Assembly (NCBI GenBank): GCA_036346225.1
Contig: JARFIW010001082.1
Location: 2,976,001 to 3,040,000 of the forward strand
Reading direction: 5' to 3'
Length of the DNA stretch: 64,000 nucleotides
From: Platerodrilus igneus
Lineage: Eukaryota > Arthropoda > Insecta > Coleoptera > Lycidae
The position numbers and the translations under genes were made by a program. The notes beneath the pieces were generated by a model. It saw only the letters and a program-made list of their open reading frames with translations. It was not told the origin of the DNA and did no database searches. Position 1 is the first letter of the stretch; every line of letters starts with the position of its first letter. Shown one piece after another: positions 1 through 12,038 of the stretch.

Positions 1-59
1 AGGGTTAAGAGTATTAATTTATGGTCTGCGATTAAGAGGAAGTTAACTACGATAGACAA

Positions 60-1000
60 AGTTGTCGAGTATCGATTGTATTAGGAAGTACCAGACTAGG
101 TGAAGTAGAGTTTTGGATAGCAAGAGGATTATATTTAGATTTTATTGTAGGGATAGATGTAATTGAGGAATTTGGACTGGTTATAGATGGTAAAGCACGA
201 ATGGTAAGGGTATTAAATTTAGAGAAGAAATGGGTGGTGCCTAAGGATAATCGGGATACTAGGGATGAGATAAATACAGATAGTATAGGATCAGGAAAGA
301 CTAAGAATAGAATTTATGATGGAATTGATGAGTTACGGTTATGTAATATATTTGAGAAGGTATTTGATGAGGAACAGATAGGATTAATAGGGGTGGATAT
401 GAAGGAAATGTTATATGAGGTGTTTAATAGACATGCAGGAGTTTTTAGTAATGAGCCTAGGTTTGCGAAGGAGTATACGCATAAGTTAGAGGTCACAGAC
501 GAGGGAAGTTTTCGTACTAGGGTATATCCAATACCATTTGCATTAAGGGATCGAGTGAAAATGAGATTAAAAGATGTTAAAGAGGGAATTATTGAATCAG
601 CGAGAACACCCTATATCAATCCGGTAGTGGTTGTGCCTAAATCTGATAAGTTAGAATTAAGAATATGTTTAGATGCTAGGAGATTGAATGCGATTACTAA
701 ACCACAATTTGAACAACCAAAATCACTAGATAATTTGTTATACAAGGTAAGCGAGATGAAAATTTTTAGCAAACTGGACTTAAAGAATTCTTTTGGCTAA
801 TTCCTTTGCATGAGGAAAGTCGGAAGTATACTGGATTTAGCATTGAAGGGGAGATTTATCAGTACAGAGTTGTTCCATTTGGTCTTTCAACGTCATCCGC
901 TGCATTAGTTCGAGCCATGCAGAAGTTATTAGATGAGTACGAAGACTTCTGTACGCACTATGTCGATGATATTTTGATTTTTCTAAGAACGAGTTAGAAC
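60..1000 (+). pseudogene. Ty3/gypsy pol, protease end and first half of reverse transcriptase
   Basis: The reading frame starts outside the window. Its first recognisable part (about 130-210) resembles the C-terminal half of a retroviral-type aspartic protease (FIVGIDVIEEFGLVID). From about 430 it becomes a Ty3/gypsy reverse transcriptase: a primer-entry region (TPYINPVVVVPKS), LRICLDARRLNAITKP, FSKLDLKNSF, then VVPFGLSTSSAALVRAMQ and the catalytic YVDDILIF near 957-980. Two single-base losses break it: near 795, just after DLKNSF, and near 982, just after the YVDD box. Both lie in T runs. Amino-acid conservation between the breaks is good. The element is therefore either young or damaged mainly by sequencing indels. 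The family is certain; the clade within Metaviridae is not. Confidence 0.9.
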
Positions 1001-1950
1001 ATTTAGAACATTTAAGAAAAGTGATCCGAAGGTTAGACGAGGGAGGTTTGAGGTTGAATTCGAAGAAGTGTGAGTTTTTAAGGACCAGGTAAAGTATTTG
1101 GGGTTTGTCGTTGGCAGCGAAGGAATTAGAATTTGTGAAAAACGCTTGGACGAGTTGAAGAATTTGAAACAGCCAAGAAATTTGAAAGGTTTAAGAGGAT
1201 TTTTAGGTGTATTAAATTATTATCGTCGATTCATACCAAAATATTCGAGTTGTGCATTCCATTGTTGGAGTTGTTAAAAAGAACGAAAGGTGGAAATGGA
1301 ACGAGCAAAGGAGCAGGCATTTCGGGAGTTGAAGGCGGTATTTTATAGGGAACTGTCATTAAAATATCCCAATTTTACGGATCCATTTATTTTAAGGACA
1401 GACGCTTGAGTTTTGCAATAGGGGCTGAGTTGGTGCAGGTTCAAGAAGGAGAGAAGTGCCAATTTGTTTTATTTCGAGGGCTCTGAAAGACTGCGAGACT
1501 AGGTATTCGACAGCGGAAAAGAGATGCTGGCAATCGTATATGCTGTGAAGAAGTTAAGATTTTATTTATTGGGTAATAAATTTCTGGTTGAATCGGATAA
1601 CACAGTGGTCACGTTTCTGAAGAAGAAAGAGTTTTTGAACAGTCGATTGTATAGATGGGCGTTAGTATTGCAGGAATATGATTTTGAGATTAGACATAAA
1701 CCTGGTAAAGAAAATGTTACGGCTGATTTCTTTAGTAGGAAGGATGAAGGGTTGCTAACGGATAGTAGGAATGGATTTTTGATTGCATTGCAAGTGTTTG
1801 AAGATCTGGGAAGATGGTCGAATGCCAGATTTCATCGGATGCAAGCACACGAAGAAATAAGGGTGATCAGAGAAAAATTATTCAGAGAGAATTTAGAACA
1901 AGACAGAGGTTTTATATGGTCGAGGAGTTTTGGTGAAAAGGTTATGGGAT
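1001..1950 (+). pseudogene. Ty3/gypsy pol, RT thumb and RNase H
   Basis: This continues the preceding pol in shifting frames. Recognisable blocks are the thumb and connection (KYLGFVVGSEGIRI, then GFLGVLNYYRRFIPKYSS near 1197-1250), the first RNase H aspartate (FILRTDA near 1387-1408), and a long open stretch from 1524 with EMLAIVYAVKKLRFYLLG, ESDN and the typical end RHKPGKENVTADFFSRK. At least three further single-base losses are needed to connect the blocks, near 1088, 1245 and 1522. Most fall in short homopolymers. RNase H would degrade the RNA of the RNA/DNA hybrid during reverse transcription. Confidence 0.88.
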
Positions 1951-3008
1951 GATGAATTATTAGTGTTAACGACACAGCTAGCCGTTGAGCTGATCCAGGA
2001 AATTCATACTACGTTTGGTCATATAGGGATTCGTAAGACGTTCTTGATATTTAGGGAAGCTTTCTATGCACGAAACGATAGAAAATTGGTGAAAAATTGC
2101 ATAAATCTGTGTGAGACGTGTTTGTTAGGAAAGGATAAGAATGTGGTGTTGCAGAATCAAGTTAGATGTATAAGAGCGGAAGGTCCATTAGATATTGTGG
2201 CAATGGATTACTTGAGTAATTTGATACCGAGTAGGAACGGATATCAGCATATTTTAGTTGTAGTTGATATTTTTACAAAGTTTGTGCAGCTTTATCCAGC
2301 GAGGAGATGTAATTCTAGGCATGTATTGAGTTCTGTAAGAAAGTTTGTAGAACGAATAGGTAAGATGAATAGGGTATTGTTGGACAATGCAACGTATTTT
2401 CGTAATCGAAGGGTTGAAAGTAAATTAAGGAAGGATGGAATAAAGATGACATTCTGTAGTATCAGACATCCTCAAGGAAATCCGTGTGAAAGATATATTC
2501 GAGAAGTAATAAAGTTTTTGAGGTTAATAACGCAGGAACAACATGATCGGTGGGTAAGGTATTTACCGCAAATAGAAGAATATATTAATTTTGTACCAAG
2601 TTCAGTGACAGGAATGTGTCCTGTGACATTGATGAAGAAGGTGATTCCAGCAAGACCGTGGAGAGCTGAACAAAAAGTGGAGGATATAACGGAGTTGTTG
2701 CATAAAGCCAAACAACAATTCAAACGATACAAAGAAGGGAGTTGGAGAAACGTAACAAGAAAATCAAGAAGCAAGTGGTTTTTTCAGTTGGGGATCTTGT
2801 TATTGTTAAAAGATTGAGAATGTCAAATTGGGAAAGAAATATTTGTGCCAAGTTGTTATTTCCATACGAAGGTCCTTATCGAGTGAGAAGAATTTTGCAG
2901 AAGGAATACTTACGAATTGGAGAATGACAGGGGTGAATGTCGGGGACGTTTTCATATAGAAAATTTGTATCCATATTTCCATGTGGAAAGTAAAGTATCG
3001 CAAGAATA
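1930..3008 (+). pseudogene. Ty3/gypsy integrase with GPY-type C-terminal domain
   Basis: An open frame at 1930-2817 carries the zinc-binding HHCC region (EIHTTFGHIG, then CINLCETC) and the integrase core. The first aspartate is in VAMDY, the second in VLLDNATYF, and the glutamate in PQGNPCERYIREV, giving a D,D,E catalytic set. A one-base loss near 2740 moves the rest to another frame. There a basic SH3-like tail with the GPYRV motif (about 2860-2885) is followed, after one more shift near 2905, by a C-terminal segment ending GRFHIENLYPYF. Integrase joins the cDNA to host DNA. Stops follow at about 3007. No env-like frame is seen downstream. Confidence 0.88.
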
Positions 3009-4602
3009 GAATTAACACTGTAAATAATACTAACGAGCTTAAAACTATACAGAATATACAGAAACTAACACTTAATCCTCATACATAAAGAAAAAAACTA
3101 TAGTGATTTTAACTAAAATTTAAAATTTCTCAACCATTAAAAGAATTACTTATATCCAGGAAGTAAATTTTCATTTTATTTAAAATCAGTGGGGCCTTAT
3201 ATACTGTCAAGAAGGGGTGGGCTTATAAAATGTTTAAATAGGGTTTCAAACAACTTTGCTAGAATGGGGTATATTTGGTTTTGTTTGAGTATTTTCTTTC
3301 AGGTATTTTTGGTTTATAAATTAACAACAACTATTCCACGTTTATAAATTTATAAAGCTTTTGAAACTGCATTGCATTCAACAACATATACCGCCATAGA
3401 CCAGGCTAAGCTAGTTATAAGTTTGCATTGTATACGTATTTTAATTGTTATTGTTGCACGATATGAAATTTAATTTGGAGTTAGCGTTTTCAGAACCATT
3501 TGAATGTAAAACAAATATCAAAATTGCTTGGTATACTGCACGCTTTTAAAATTTTAAGGAGTTAAGTGATACTCCGTAAAATTTGTAAATCAATTTCAGT
3601 TTGAATATGTTTTAACAATTAAAGATTGGTTATGTAATGACAGGACGTTTACCGAATAAGACATAAATGTCTGTTGCGTACAATTTAAAAGCTGAACCAT
3701 CAAAGTTTGTTAGCTATTTTCAATATTGTAAAAGTTCAATATACATAAATCACTGGATTACAAACCATCTAGAAAATGAATGTATCTAGAGAAACAACTG
3801 TATTATTAATCAATTATTAATAATTATAAATTACATAGTGTGCGTAGAGATAGTTGTCATGGCAACGGAAACAAAAGAAGACGGTTTTTATTTATAAGGG
3901 ACTTCAAATTTATATTACTAAAAATAGACGTGTTTTGTACTATTATGAGTTTTATTACATTTAAAAGTTACGAGAAAGTTTTGAAAGTCAAGTTGTACCT
4001 GGAGATAGCAAATAGTAGCAGTTTTACGGCGAATAAAAGTTAATTAAAAGAGGGAGTGCTGGTCTGTACCGTTATTGTTTGAAGACGAAAGCATAGTGGA
4101 ATTGGAGTTATCTGAGTATTTGTATAACATAAAATTTGTAGAAATATTAGTAGTTTTATAGTCTGGAGATTACCAGTTGCTCGAGTTACTTATTATTTAC
4201 AGGAGGTGCCTGCAGCTGGTCACTTGGCTTCAGGACGGCTGGAAGGCGGCGCTTGTATCTGGATTCCAGGTATTAGTATTTAATATCTACGCAGTGCTTT
4301 AATCAAATTTATAAAAGTGGAACTAGTGTTTGGGAATACTTTTGGCTTTTAAAATTATTTTAAAAATCCTTGAATATTTGTTTGGGTGTCTAGTTGAGAG
4401 GTGTTTGCTTAGGACGGACCCACCCTAGGTAGATTCCGCCACGTGTTTGACGGCCCTGTAAAATATTTAAGTGCAGCAGCCGTGTAAAATATTTAAAGGT
4501 AAATTGTGTGGCATAACTCAACAAGGCTCTAAAATAAGACAAGGAGTGACAGATAGATATATTACGCCTATCACTAATAAGGTAGGATCACAGTATATAT
4601 AT

Positions 4603-4606
<4 letters not shown>
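3009..4606. other. AT-rich non-coding stretch, possible 3' end of the gypsy element
   Basis: I see no convincing coding sequence here. A purine run at about 4046-4058 (aaaagagggagtg) could be the polypurine tract, with a 3' LTR beginning just after it. The 5' LTR lies outside the window, so no repeat pair can be tested. GC-richer sequence at 4200-4260 and 4400-4460 stands out from the surrounding AT-rich DNA and may belong to that LTR. Confidence 0.3.

Positions 4607-4636
<30 letters not shown>
4607..4636. repeat. (AT)n microsatellite
   Basis: Thirty bases of uninterrupted AT dinucleotide repeat, preceded by a shorter impure AT run at 4593-4602. Confidence 0.97.
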
Positions 4637-4640
<4 letters not shown>

Positions 4641-5564
4641 TGCTATGATATTCGAAGTACATCAAGCCTCTACATTACTAGCATCAATAATATGTTGTGC
4701 TATTAGCCTAATGAAGATATTACAAATATATTACTTACGGTGAGCATCAATTTTCTTCTGTTTCTGAACTCCCAGTCTTCTCCTCTATTCAACAGTTGCA
4801 GAATCTCCTACCTAAATAAAAGAAATGACTACCACGGCTATTCGGTGATTAGAACACAAACTCTCTCCAGCTTAATTGGTATATTATATCTCACAAAAAT
4901 TTCAGAAACACAATTATTCACAATAGATACCAATAATAAAGCTAATAAGTAAGCAGAGCAAAGTAAATCTTGTAAAATATTCATAATTCTCCAAAGTATT
5001 AATTTACTATACAGATAATTGTATCACAGGATTAGAGTATCCTTACATCTGTCTATTAATTAAAGAAATACCTGTGAACCAAAAACTTGTGTAATTTGCT
5101 CTTTCTAAATAGATATTGAATTAATATAATCTTAGAACTACAAAATATTCTCGTAAAATTATTCAATTACACAATGCACATTTCCAATTGTTCTTTACAG
5201 AAAACACATAATTTATAAACTAGTCTGACCTTGATTACAGAAATCTTGAATTATAACCAGATAAACAGTTTTTTTCCAATATGCCTATCTTTCTCAAGAA
5301 TTGAAGTAATAATAAAGTTAACCCAAATTGACATCCATTTTACATCCAAAACTCAAATTGACACGACTTTTATTTCAACAGCTCTAAAACAATTACTTTC
5401 GGTGAACACTTTAATTCTTGAAGAAGTGACTGTAGTATTATTTAACATTTTCTATTAGAGTAATAAAACCATTTAGGGTGATACTTATAATATTTATGAA
5501 GGTGCAAAAAATAAATAATTTATAAGTACTGTTTAAAATGTTTACCATTATTCTCAATACATAA
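4637..5564. other. No recognisable feature
   Basis: AT-rich DNA. The short open frames show no family motif, no codon bias and no splice-site-bounded similarity that I recognise. Confidence 0.5.
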
Positions 5565-5745
5565 TTATGTTTAGTTGAATAAATGATCTTTGAACTTTGT
5601 GTAAGATGCTGGAAGTGATTGTTGAAGAAGCATTTCTAATCCTATGTTTCATGTTTTCTAATGTTGTGGGAAGAGTTGAATAAACTACGCCTTTAATATA
5701 GCCCCACAGAAAAATCCAAACAAGTCAAATCTGGAAATCTTGCAG
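5565..5745 (-). pseudogene. Fragment of an IS630/Tc1-mariner-superfamily transposase, C-terminal part
   Basis: Read on the minus strand, the segment gives PDLTCLDFFLWGYIKGVVY followed by TTLENMKHRIRNA. This matches the signature around the last catalytic residue of the arthropod transposase group whose members carry PDLTPLDFFLWG. One frameshift falls near 5720. The upstream catalytic domain is not found next to it, so only about 60 codons remain. The family assignment rests on this motif alone. Confidence 0.7.
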
Positions 5746-6464
5746 GTTATTATTGCAGTCTGCCTCTTTCAATCTACCTTTCTGTAAAAATTTCATGCAA
5801 AAAAATATGCGCAGTGGCTTTAAAGTAGGGAGAGGGGGTCCAATTGAAACCACGTGCATCGCTTTACATTCTAAGCAACATTTTCAAATAATTCTGATAA
5901 TGAGAACATCAGAAATTTTAAACATTTTTCTTCAATTGAGGTCACATCAAAGAAGTAAAGATCAATTACATAGATTCCTATGATTCCATACGTTGTAGGT
6001 CCTTCTGTTTTGTCGATTTGTAATTTGTTCTCGATAAAGATTTTTATTATCATAATAATGCAAATCATGCTTGTTAACAAAACCATTATGAAATGTTGCC
6101 CCTTCACTAAACAAAACTAAATTAGAAAAATTATCTACTTCTCTAATTTAATCCATTACCCATAATCCAAAATTAATTATGCATTGAGAATCCTCATCTT
6201 TAAGCTTATTTTGATGCTGAATTTTTTATGGGAGAAATTGGTTGACTTTTAGTATACGTGAAATACTAGTTTTACACAATCCAGTTGTTTAATTGATTTT
6301 ACACAAACTAGCATTAAGATTTTCTACTACAGATTCCAATATCAATAATTGATTTCCTTCACTATTAATAATATGCTTCACTTGTTGAGATTTTTTCATA
6401 TTCTAGGAGGCTTGTTCTATTGAAACCCATCTTTGGTTCAGGAAAAATTTATTGCCAACTAAAT
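5746..6464. other. No recognisable gene between two transposase fragments
   Basis: AT-rich sequence with no supported coding region. A short plus-strand stretch near 5825-5845 reads GRGGPIE, which resembles a motif that normally precedes the signature in the neighbouring transposase group, but it is on the opposite strand. I treat it as chance or rearranged debris. Confidence 0.4.
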
Positions 6465-6810
6465 TTACAAATAATTACCACTACGATTAAGGCACATATC
6501 CCATTGTTTCGTCAACCTATGTATACCCTGCCTAAAGAAATCTTGTGGCTGCTGCTCGAAGAATTTTTGCACGGTGTTTTGTATTTCTTTGTCCGACTGA
6601 AAACGGTTACCTTTTAACGCGTTTTTCAGTGGCCCAAAGATCTGAAAATCGCAAGGCGATAAATCGGGACTATAGGGTGGATGCTCTAATATCCCCAATT
6701 TCTTTCGCTGTAGATTTTCTTTCACTACGTTAGCAACATGAGGTCGAGCATTGTCGTGAAGCAGAATGACACCACGTGAAAGCTTCCTGGACGTTTTCGT
6801 CTTATTGCTT
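6465..6810 (-). pseudogene. mariner-type transposase, C-terminal half
   Basis: The minus-strand frame reads RGVILLHDNARPHVAN (second catalytic aspartate region), then PPYSPDLSPCDFQIFGPLK (third aspartate, as in mariner D,D34D enzymes), and ends WDMCLNRSGNYL, the usual mariner C-terminus. At the N-terminal side, EQAIRRKRPG lies in a different frame, so there is a frameshift near 6785. The N-terminal helix-turn-helix and first catalytic aspartate are missing. The fragment directly abuts a LINE fragment at about 6810. No terminal inverted repeat was recognised. It cannot encode an active enzyme. Confidence 0.85.
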
Positions 6811-8300
6811 GTTCAAAGTTATAGTGATCTTTCCAGTTTGTGTTGATCAACAATCACTCCAAAAAATTTGGTAGAGTCAACTTTAAAAACTAGCGAATCA
6901 TCAAGATAAGTTTTAATGTTCAAAGTTTTATTGTTGTAATTGTAAAAATTAATTGTATTAGTTTGAGAAACATTCAGGCTTAAATAATTCTTATTTAATC
7001 ATTTTTGTAAATTATTTAAAGTATTTTGCATGCAAGCTTCTAAAGACGATGTATTATCACTCGACATTATAACAATGGAATTGTCAGCATAAAGAAAACG
7101 AACGATCAGCGTTTGTGTGAATGTCATTAATATACAAAATAAATAATATGGGTCCCAAGATAGACCCTTGTGGAACCCCAACTTATTGCTGAAAATAGTA
7201 GAGTTGACTGGGCTTCGAATCCAGTTCTTTGCAGACAGTATTGAGACAAATTGCTTCCTATCATATAAGAAGCTAACAAGCCATTCTAACGGTTTACCTC
7301 GAATGCCGTATTTTTCAGCTTTTGACAGTAAAATCCGGTGTATAGCACTATCAAATGTTTTGCTTAGGTTACAGAAAACCTCCAGCCACATGTTTGCCGG
7401 ATTCGATACAATCGACAACCTTCTCAATGAAATAGTGAACGCATTTATGGTATTAAGTTTAGGAAGATAACCAAATCGGTTTTTCACTAATAAGTTATGA
7501 ACAGACAGAAATTTTATCAGTCTATCTAAGAAACCATATTCAAAGATTTTTGAAAATGCAGAACACAAAGCAATTGATCTGTAGTTATTCATTACAGAGA
7601 TATCGCCTTTTTTAAACAAGGGGATTACTTTAGCGAGTTTTAACTTCATTGGAACCGACCAAGCGAAAATGAAAGATTTATCATGAATGTAAAAAGGTGT
7701 ACTAATTAAGCTTCAACATCGTATGATAAGAAAGGACGGAACTTCATCATAACCACTAGAGATCTTGTTTTCAGTTTCTTGAGTATTAATGAAGATAATT
7801 CATCTTCAGTGAAAGGAAATAAGAACATAGAGCTATTATTGATTGTTACATTGTCAGTATATTTAAGCTTAGGAATATGATTAATCAACCTAGTTGAAGA
7901 TTTGATAAAAAAAATCATTGAATCTATCGACAACATCACAAGGATCAATAACAATGCAATCTCTGTCAATAACCCTATGACTGAATTCTTTAGATTTAGT
8001 TTCATTACTGAGAAATCTAATAACATTCCAGTCACAACGTACTGGATTGGAAGCACTACTCGTTAAATTTTGGTAGAATGGCCTTTTAGTATGTCTTGCT
8101 TTGCATTCCTGGTAGGATTTAGTTCGGGAATATCTTTTGCTTGAGCGAAAAGATTTTTTAAATTTGTACGTGACTTTCTAATTTGATCATTAACCCAACT
8201 CTTATTCTAACGTAGAGAACATTTTTTTGTAGGTGTGACAATTCTTTTTGAACATGTTTGTATATATTCTTTGACTACATAAATTTCAGCCAGTACCATT
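6811..8300 (-). pseudogene. Non-LTR retrotransposon (LINE) ORF2, linker and reverse transcriptase
   Basis: On the minus strand, 8300-7706 corresponds to the endonuclease-RT linker (FTEDELSSLILKLKT region). The frame at 7649-6999 is an RT: LAKVIPLFKKGD, NYRSIALCSAFSKIFE, FGYLPKLNT, CNLSKTFDS, then a degraded GSxLGP region and YADNSIVI in place of the catalytic F/YADD. The palm end (FKVDSTKFFGV) continues to about 6860. The mutated catalytic box (D to N) and several shifts show it is dead. Its general organisation fits jockey, CR1 or L2-type elements; I cannot assign the clade. The 3' end is lost at the mariner junction. Confidence 0.85.
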
Positions 8301-9313
8301 TAAGTTGAAAAATTGTTTATTTTAACTTCTGCATTAACAGTCTGATTGATGGTTAACAGTTGATAGCGAATCTGACATTGATTTTAATCTTACATCATTC
8401 CAGTATCATCCGGAATCAAATACTTTAAATTTTTAATAATTTTTTATCATTAATAACAATATTTTCACCAACAGAATTCCAGTCGCACAGTCAGACATGT
8501 GATTTTGGCACCGGGAAGCATGTTCCTATCGAAATGAAATAAATTGAAGCAGCATCAAATAACTCATTTTTTCACCCTTCTGCTCCCGGCCTATAAATAG
8601 CGTAATATAGAAAGGTTAACAAACACTCAAGCCGAATTTTATAACTGAACAGGTCACTCTCTTATGTAATATGGCAGCCTAATTAAGTAGCTTTTTTTTT
8701 GAAGAAAAATTGATTCATATGGTCTATTCAGTCTTACATATAATAATGATAAAGTTAAACTTATGTTATACATTAATGTTTTTGTTTGTAGCTCTTATTA
8801 GCTTCTTCTATAAACAGAAATCGAACCATATGATATAAATTTGTAGCTATATTATACTCCTTAATGGTTGGTTTGTAATCTTTTCATATTTAACTACTTC
8901 AGTTGCTTTGGAAATAGTTGCTTAAACTTGAATTGAGTCTTGAACATTTCATTTTATAAAAAAATTAAAATGCAAATTATCCTTAATAAGGAATGAAGCT
9001 ATTAGTACCTATCGCATTGCAAGCAATCACCTCTACCGCTAAAGCATGAATTTTGTGTTTGAATGCTCGGCCATACTCAACCTTATTGAAAATTGGCCGA
9101 AGTGTATTTGAAAAGCTAAATAATAATTTTTAACTAACCATCTTTTGTCCAATTAATTAGTTTTAAAAGATTTAAAAATTATTTGTCATGGGCTAAAGAT
9201 TATGTATGTTAGACTGTTCCTAGAACTATTAATAACATACTACAATAAATGTGTAAATATCAATATATTTGTCATAATGTTATGCTCATGCATAAATTTT
9301 AATACTACTTTAG
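8301..9313. other. Presumed WBP4 intron or upstream DNA, no feature seen
   Basis: No coding motif. The region ends in a pyrimidine-poor but usable acceptor (ctactttag) at 9313. The upstream WBP4 exons, expected to encode the N-terminal zinc-finger cysteines, were not found here. Confidence 0.45.
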
Positions 9314-9602
9314 AGCGTGGAGTTTCATGAAAATGGCAGACGACATAAAGAAAATGTAGCAAAGCGGTTAAGAAACATTCAGAAGCAAAGTTCAAAGAAT
9401 CAAAGGGAAACAGTTAAAGTTAATAATGCTTTAAAGCAGATGGAACTAGCAGCTTTAGAAGCATACAATAAGGATGTCGCAAATCACGCAGACCTATCAG
9501 CAAGTACAGCAGCTACAAACAAAGAAGCATCGGGCAAAAAGTTATGGCAGGAATATAAGTCAGGTGATGGAAGATTCTATTATCAAAATGTAATAACCAA
9601 TG
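9314..9602 (+). CDS. Wbp4: WBP4/FBP21-like splicing factor, internal exon (zinc-finger end plus start of WW domain)
   Basis: The exon opens after an AG at 9312-9313 and closes at a GT donor at 9603-9604 in phase 1. It encodes SVEFHENGRRHKENVAKR, the histidine half of the U1-type (matrin) zinc finger that begins WBP4 proteins. Next comes a charged helical stretch (LKQMELAALEAYNKDV) as in WBP4. It then encodes LWQEYKSGDGRFYYQNVITN, the first tryptophan and aromatic strand of a WW domain. WBP4 is a nuclear component of spliceosomal complexes whose WW domains bind proline-rich splicing factors. Two of the zinc ligands (the CxxC) must lie in an upstream exon not seen here, and the second WW tryptophan in a downstream one. 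There are no internal stops. This is the only clear host gene in the window. Confidence 0.85.
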
Positions 9603-9872
9603 GTAATTGAAATAATTATTAGCATACTGTTTAAGACGTACATAGTATTTTTGTAGAAAAAGTGTTGATACCTCCAATAGGGGGATATACAAGTATAACT
9701 GAACATAGGAAGCATGTTTACAATACAGGAAAGCGACAAATTAAAGCTGTTCAAAAACATAACTTAATGCAAGAAAGAGTGAGGTAAATAATTAAGACTT
9801 ATTTAAAATTGAATTTTTAGTTCATAATACACGGACAATATTTTACAGTTGTAGAAAATTTGTAATTATTTT

Positions 9873-10092
9873 TGTGATAACACATACTTTTTTACAGTAT
9901 CAAGGAGACGTTAGAGTTGTTAAAAGCGTCACGGGGAGGCGGTGAAAATGTGTGACGTTTTAGAAGATAGGCACAAGAATATGTATGATCATATATGTAT
10001 TTTCGTTCCTTAAAACCTATTTGTTAAATGTTAATTAAAGTGTTTACGATTCTAAAACCTGTATATCTTTAAACGAAGATCACATTCTAACC
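9873..10092 (+). repeat. 5' LTR
   Basis: It aligns along its length with 12039-12251. Shared blocks include cagtatcaaggagac, gaaaatgtgt, atgtattttcgtt and aaatgttaattaaagtg. It starts TGTGATAA at 9873. The exact 3' edge is uncertain by a few bases (10091-10095). Confidence 0.82.
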
Positions 10093-10182
10093 TCAACCAA
10101 AGAATACCACCCAGCTACAGTCTTTTCTAGGGATAATAATAAATTTAAATATTAAATGCGTTCAATTACACTGCCACTTAAA

Positions 10183-10740
10183 AATGAACGCAAGGTGGGA
10201 TTGGTCAAATGAGGATACAGAAATACTTGAAGCACTTAAGCAAACATTAACATGGAACAATATTCTGGTTCACTATGATCCAAATAAAATATTGGTTGTT
10301 TCAGTGATGCTAGTAACGATGGCACAGCGACGGTCCTAGCCCACAAACTAATAAATGGAAGCCAGGTATCAATTGCAATTGCAACTCTTTCTTTCAATGA
10401 AGTAGAAAAACGATATTCTACTATTAATAAAGAAGCTTTAGGTCTTGTTTATGCAGTGAAAAACTTTTATCCATATTTATATGGTAGAAGATTCATCCTC
10501 ATTATTGATCACAAACTCCTAGAACATATATTTGGTGAGGATCGTAACACGTCAAAAATTGCAAGCAATTGCTTAGTTCGACCCTAAAAACTTACTATTT
10601 TAATGTTCAATATCAGCTTGGAAAGGAAAATTTCCCTGCAAATTTATTATCAAAACACGCACAGTTGCTTCAGCTAAGAGTACGAAAACTATCAATAAAA
10701 AATAAATCTTACAAAAGGAAACTATCATGGATGAGATTTT
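10183..10740 (+). pseudogene. Ty3/gypsy RT thumb and RNase H remnant
   Basis: The reading is mosaic across frames. WDWSNEDTEILEALKQTL is the RT-RNase H connection, NNILVHYDPNK follows, and then (about 10310-10520) comes LAHKLINGSQVSIAIA, EVEKRYSTINKEALGLVYAV and FYPYLYGRRFILIIDHK, which is a gypsy RNase H. Several frameshifts and stops are present, including one at about 10585. It is not functional. It belongs to the LTR element at 9873-12251. Confidence 0.85.
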
Positions 10741-10829
10741 TCTAAAGTAATAAGATAAATGCACTCATACTAGCCGGATAAAAAAAACTCGACGAAAAGT
10801 TTTTATGAGAAGCGTGCTGAGCTGTATTA

Positions 10830-11965
10830 CAAAGAGGTCATTTTATTATTGAAAGGGCTGGTCTGCATTCCCACCATATTACAACGAGAAGTTTGGCAAT
10901 GCTACATGGTGGTCATCCTGGCGTAAGAACTATGCACTCCCTTGCACGACTTCATGTCTATTGGCCTAATGTCAATGCTGACATAATTTGGGAAATAGAG
11001 ATGTGCGGGTCTTGCCAACAGTCGAGACAAAATAACCGAAATGCATCACTTCATCCATGGAACATATCACTGGAACCGTGGTCCCGTCTCCATTTAGATT
11101 TTGCAGGTTCTTTTGAGGGAAGAATGTGAATGCTACTTATTGATTTGTATACTCGATGGTTAAAAATAAAATGAAGTTACGTATATGAATACCATAAACG
11201 CTTTTCGTACCATAGGTACTATTTTCGAATTACCAAAGTTCCTTGTTTCGGATAACAGACCACAACTTGACCTCAAGCAGTTTTGAAGATTTTTGTAGTT
11301 AAAATGGCATTTCACATGTCAGGACCATACCTTACCACCCCAAAACCAATGATCTTGTAGAACGAGTAGTGAGGACCTTCAAGGAGAGGATGCATGCTAG
11401 TGATCAAAGCCTAGACCAACTCTTCGGACTTCAAAATTTCTTATTTTCATATTGAACTACCGTCAAAAGGTCTACCAAGAGGCCGTCCAGTCAATTGATG
11501 TTTGGACGACGCCTAAGATCATGTTTTGATTTACTTAAATCAGACGTGACAATACATATGGAACATTTAATAGAAAATAATAAACACGATCGTAGGGCAG
11601 CGTCGCCTAAATGCTTTAAAAAAAGGGAGGCTGCGTGGGTCAACAATCCTTTAGAGTAGGGCACTGTATAAAGCAAAATAGTAAAGTAGACCGGTCTGGT
11701 GTCATATATGTTAAACATTGATGGCGTTCACCAATGCAAACACTGCGGCCAGATGCATGGACAAATGTCAAACTCTTACCACGACTTACAAATTCAAGTG
11801 ATGCCAATCATACTGTGATTTCATTCAAGAAGAACGATCCCGCCAACGTTAATAAAATGCTATCTTGTGATCCACATGAAGCCCAAATGAGCGAAGATTC
11901 TGGACTTTTGGATAAGCCATGGGACACTGAGATAGTTTGTCATATATCTAGAAAAAACAAGCCAT
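10830..11965 (+). pseudogene. Ty3/gypsy integrase remnant
   Basis: The clearest open part (10893-11129) encodes the zinc-binding N-terminus: GGHPGVRTMHSLARLHVYWPN, then CGSCQQSRQN, then the start of the core (WSRLHLDFAGSF) with the first catalytic aspartate. Further pieces in other frames (about 11240-11400) show the degraded second aspartate and glutamate regions. A C-terminal section (GRPVNLMFGRRLRS region, about 11480-11520) resembles K02A2.6-type gypsy integrases. Stops are numerous. The plus-strand frame at 11734-11967 shows no recognised motif and is probably the degraded tail. Confidence 0.82.
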
Positions 11966-12038
11966 GAAACAGAAAGTGTTCAGCTTGCTACTTTGATTGA
12001 CTTTCCTTATACCATTGTTTTCATTTGTGGAGAAGGAT

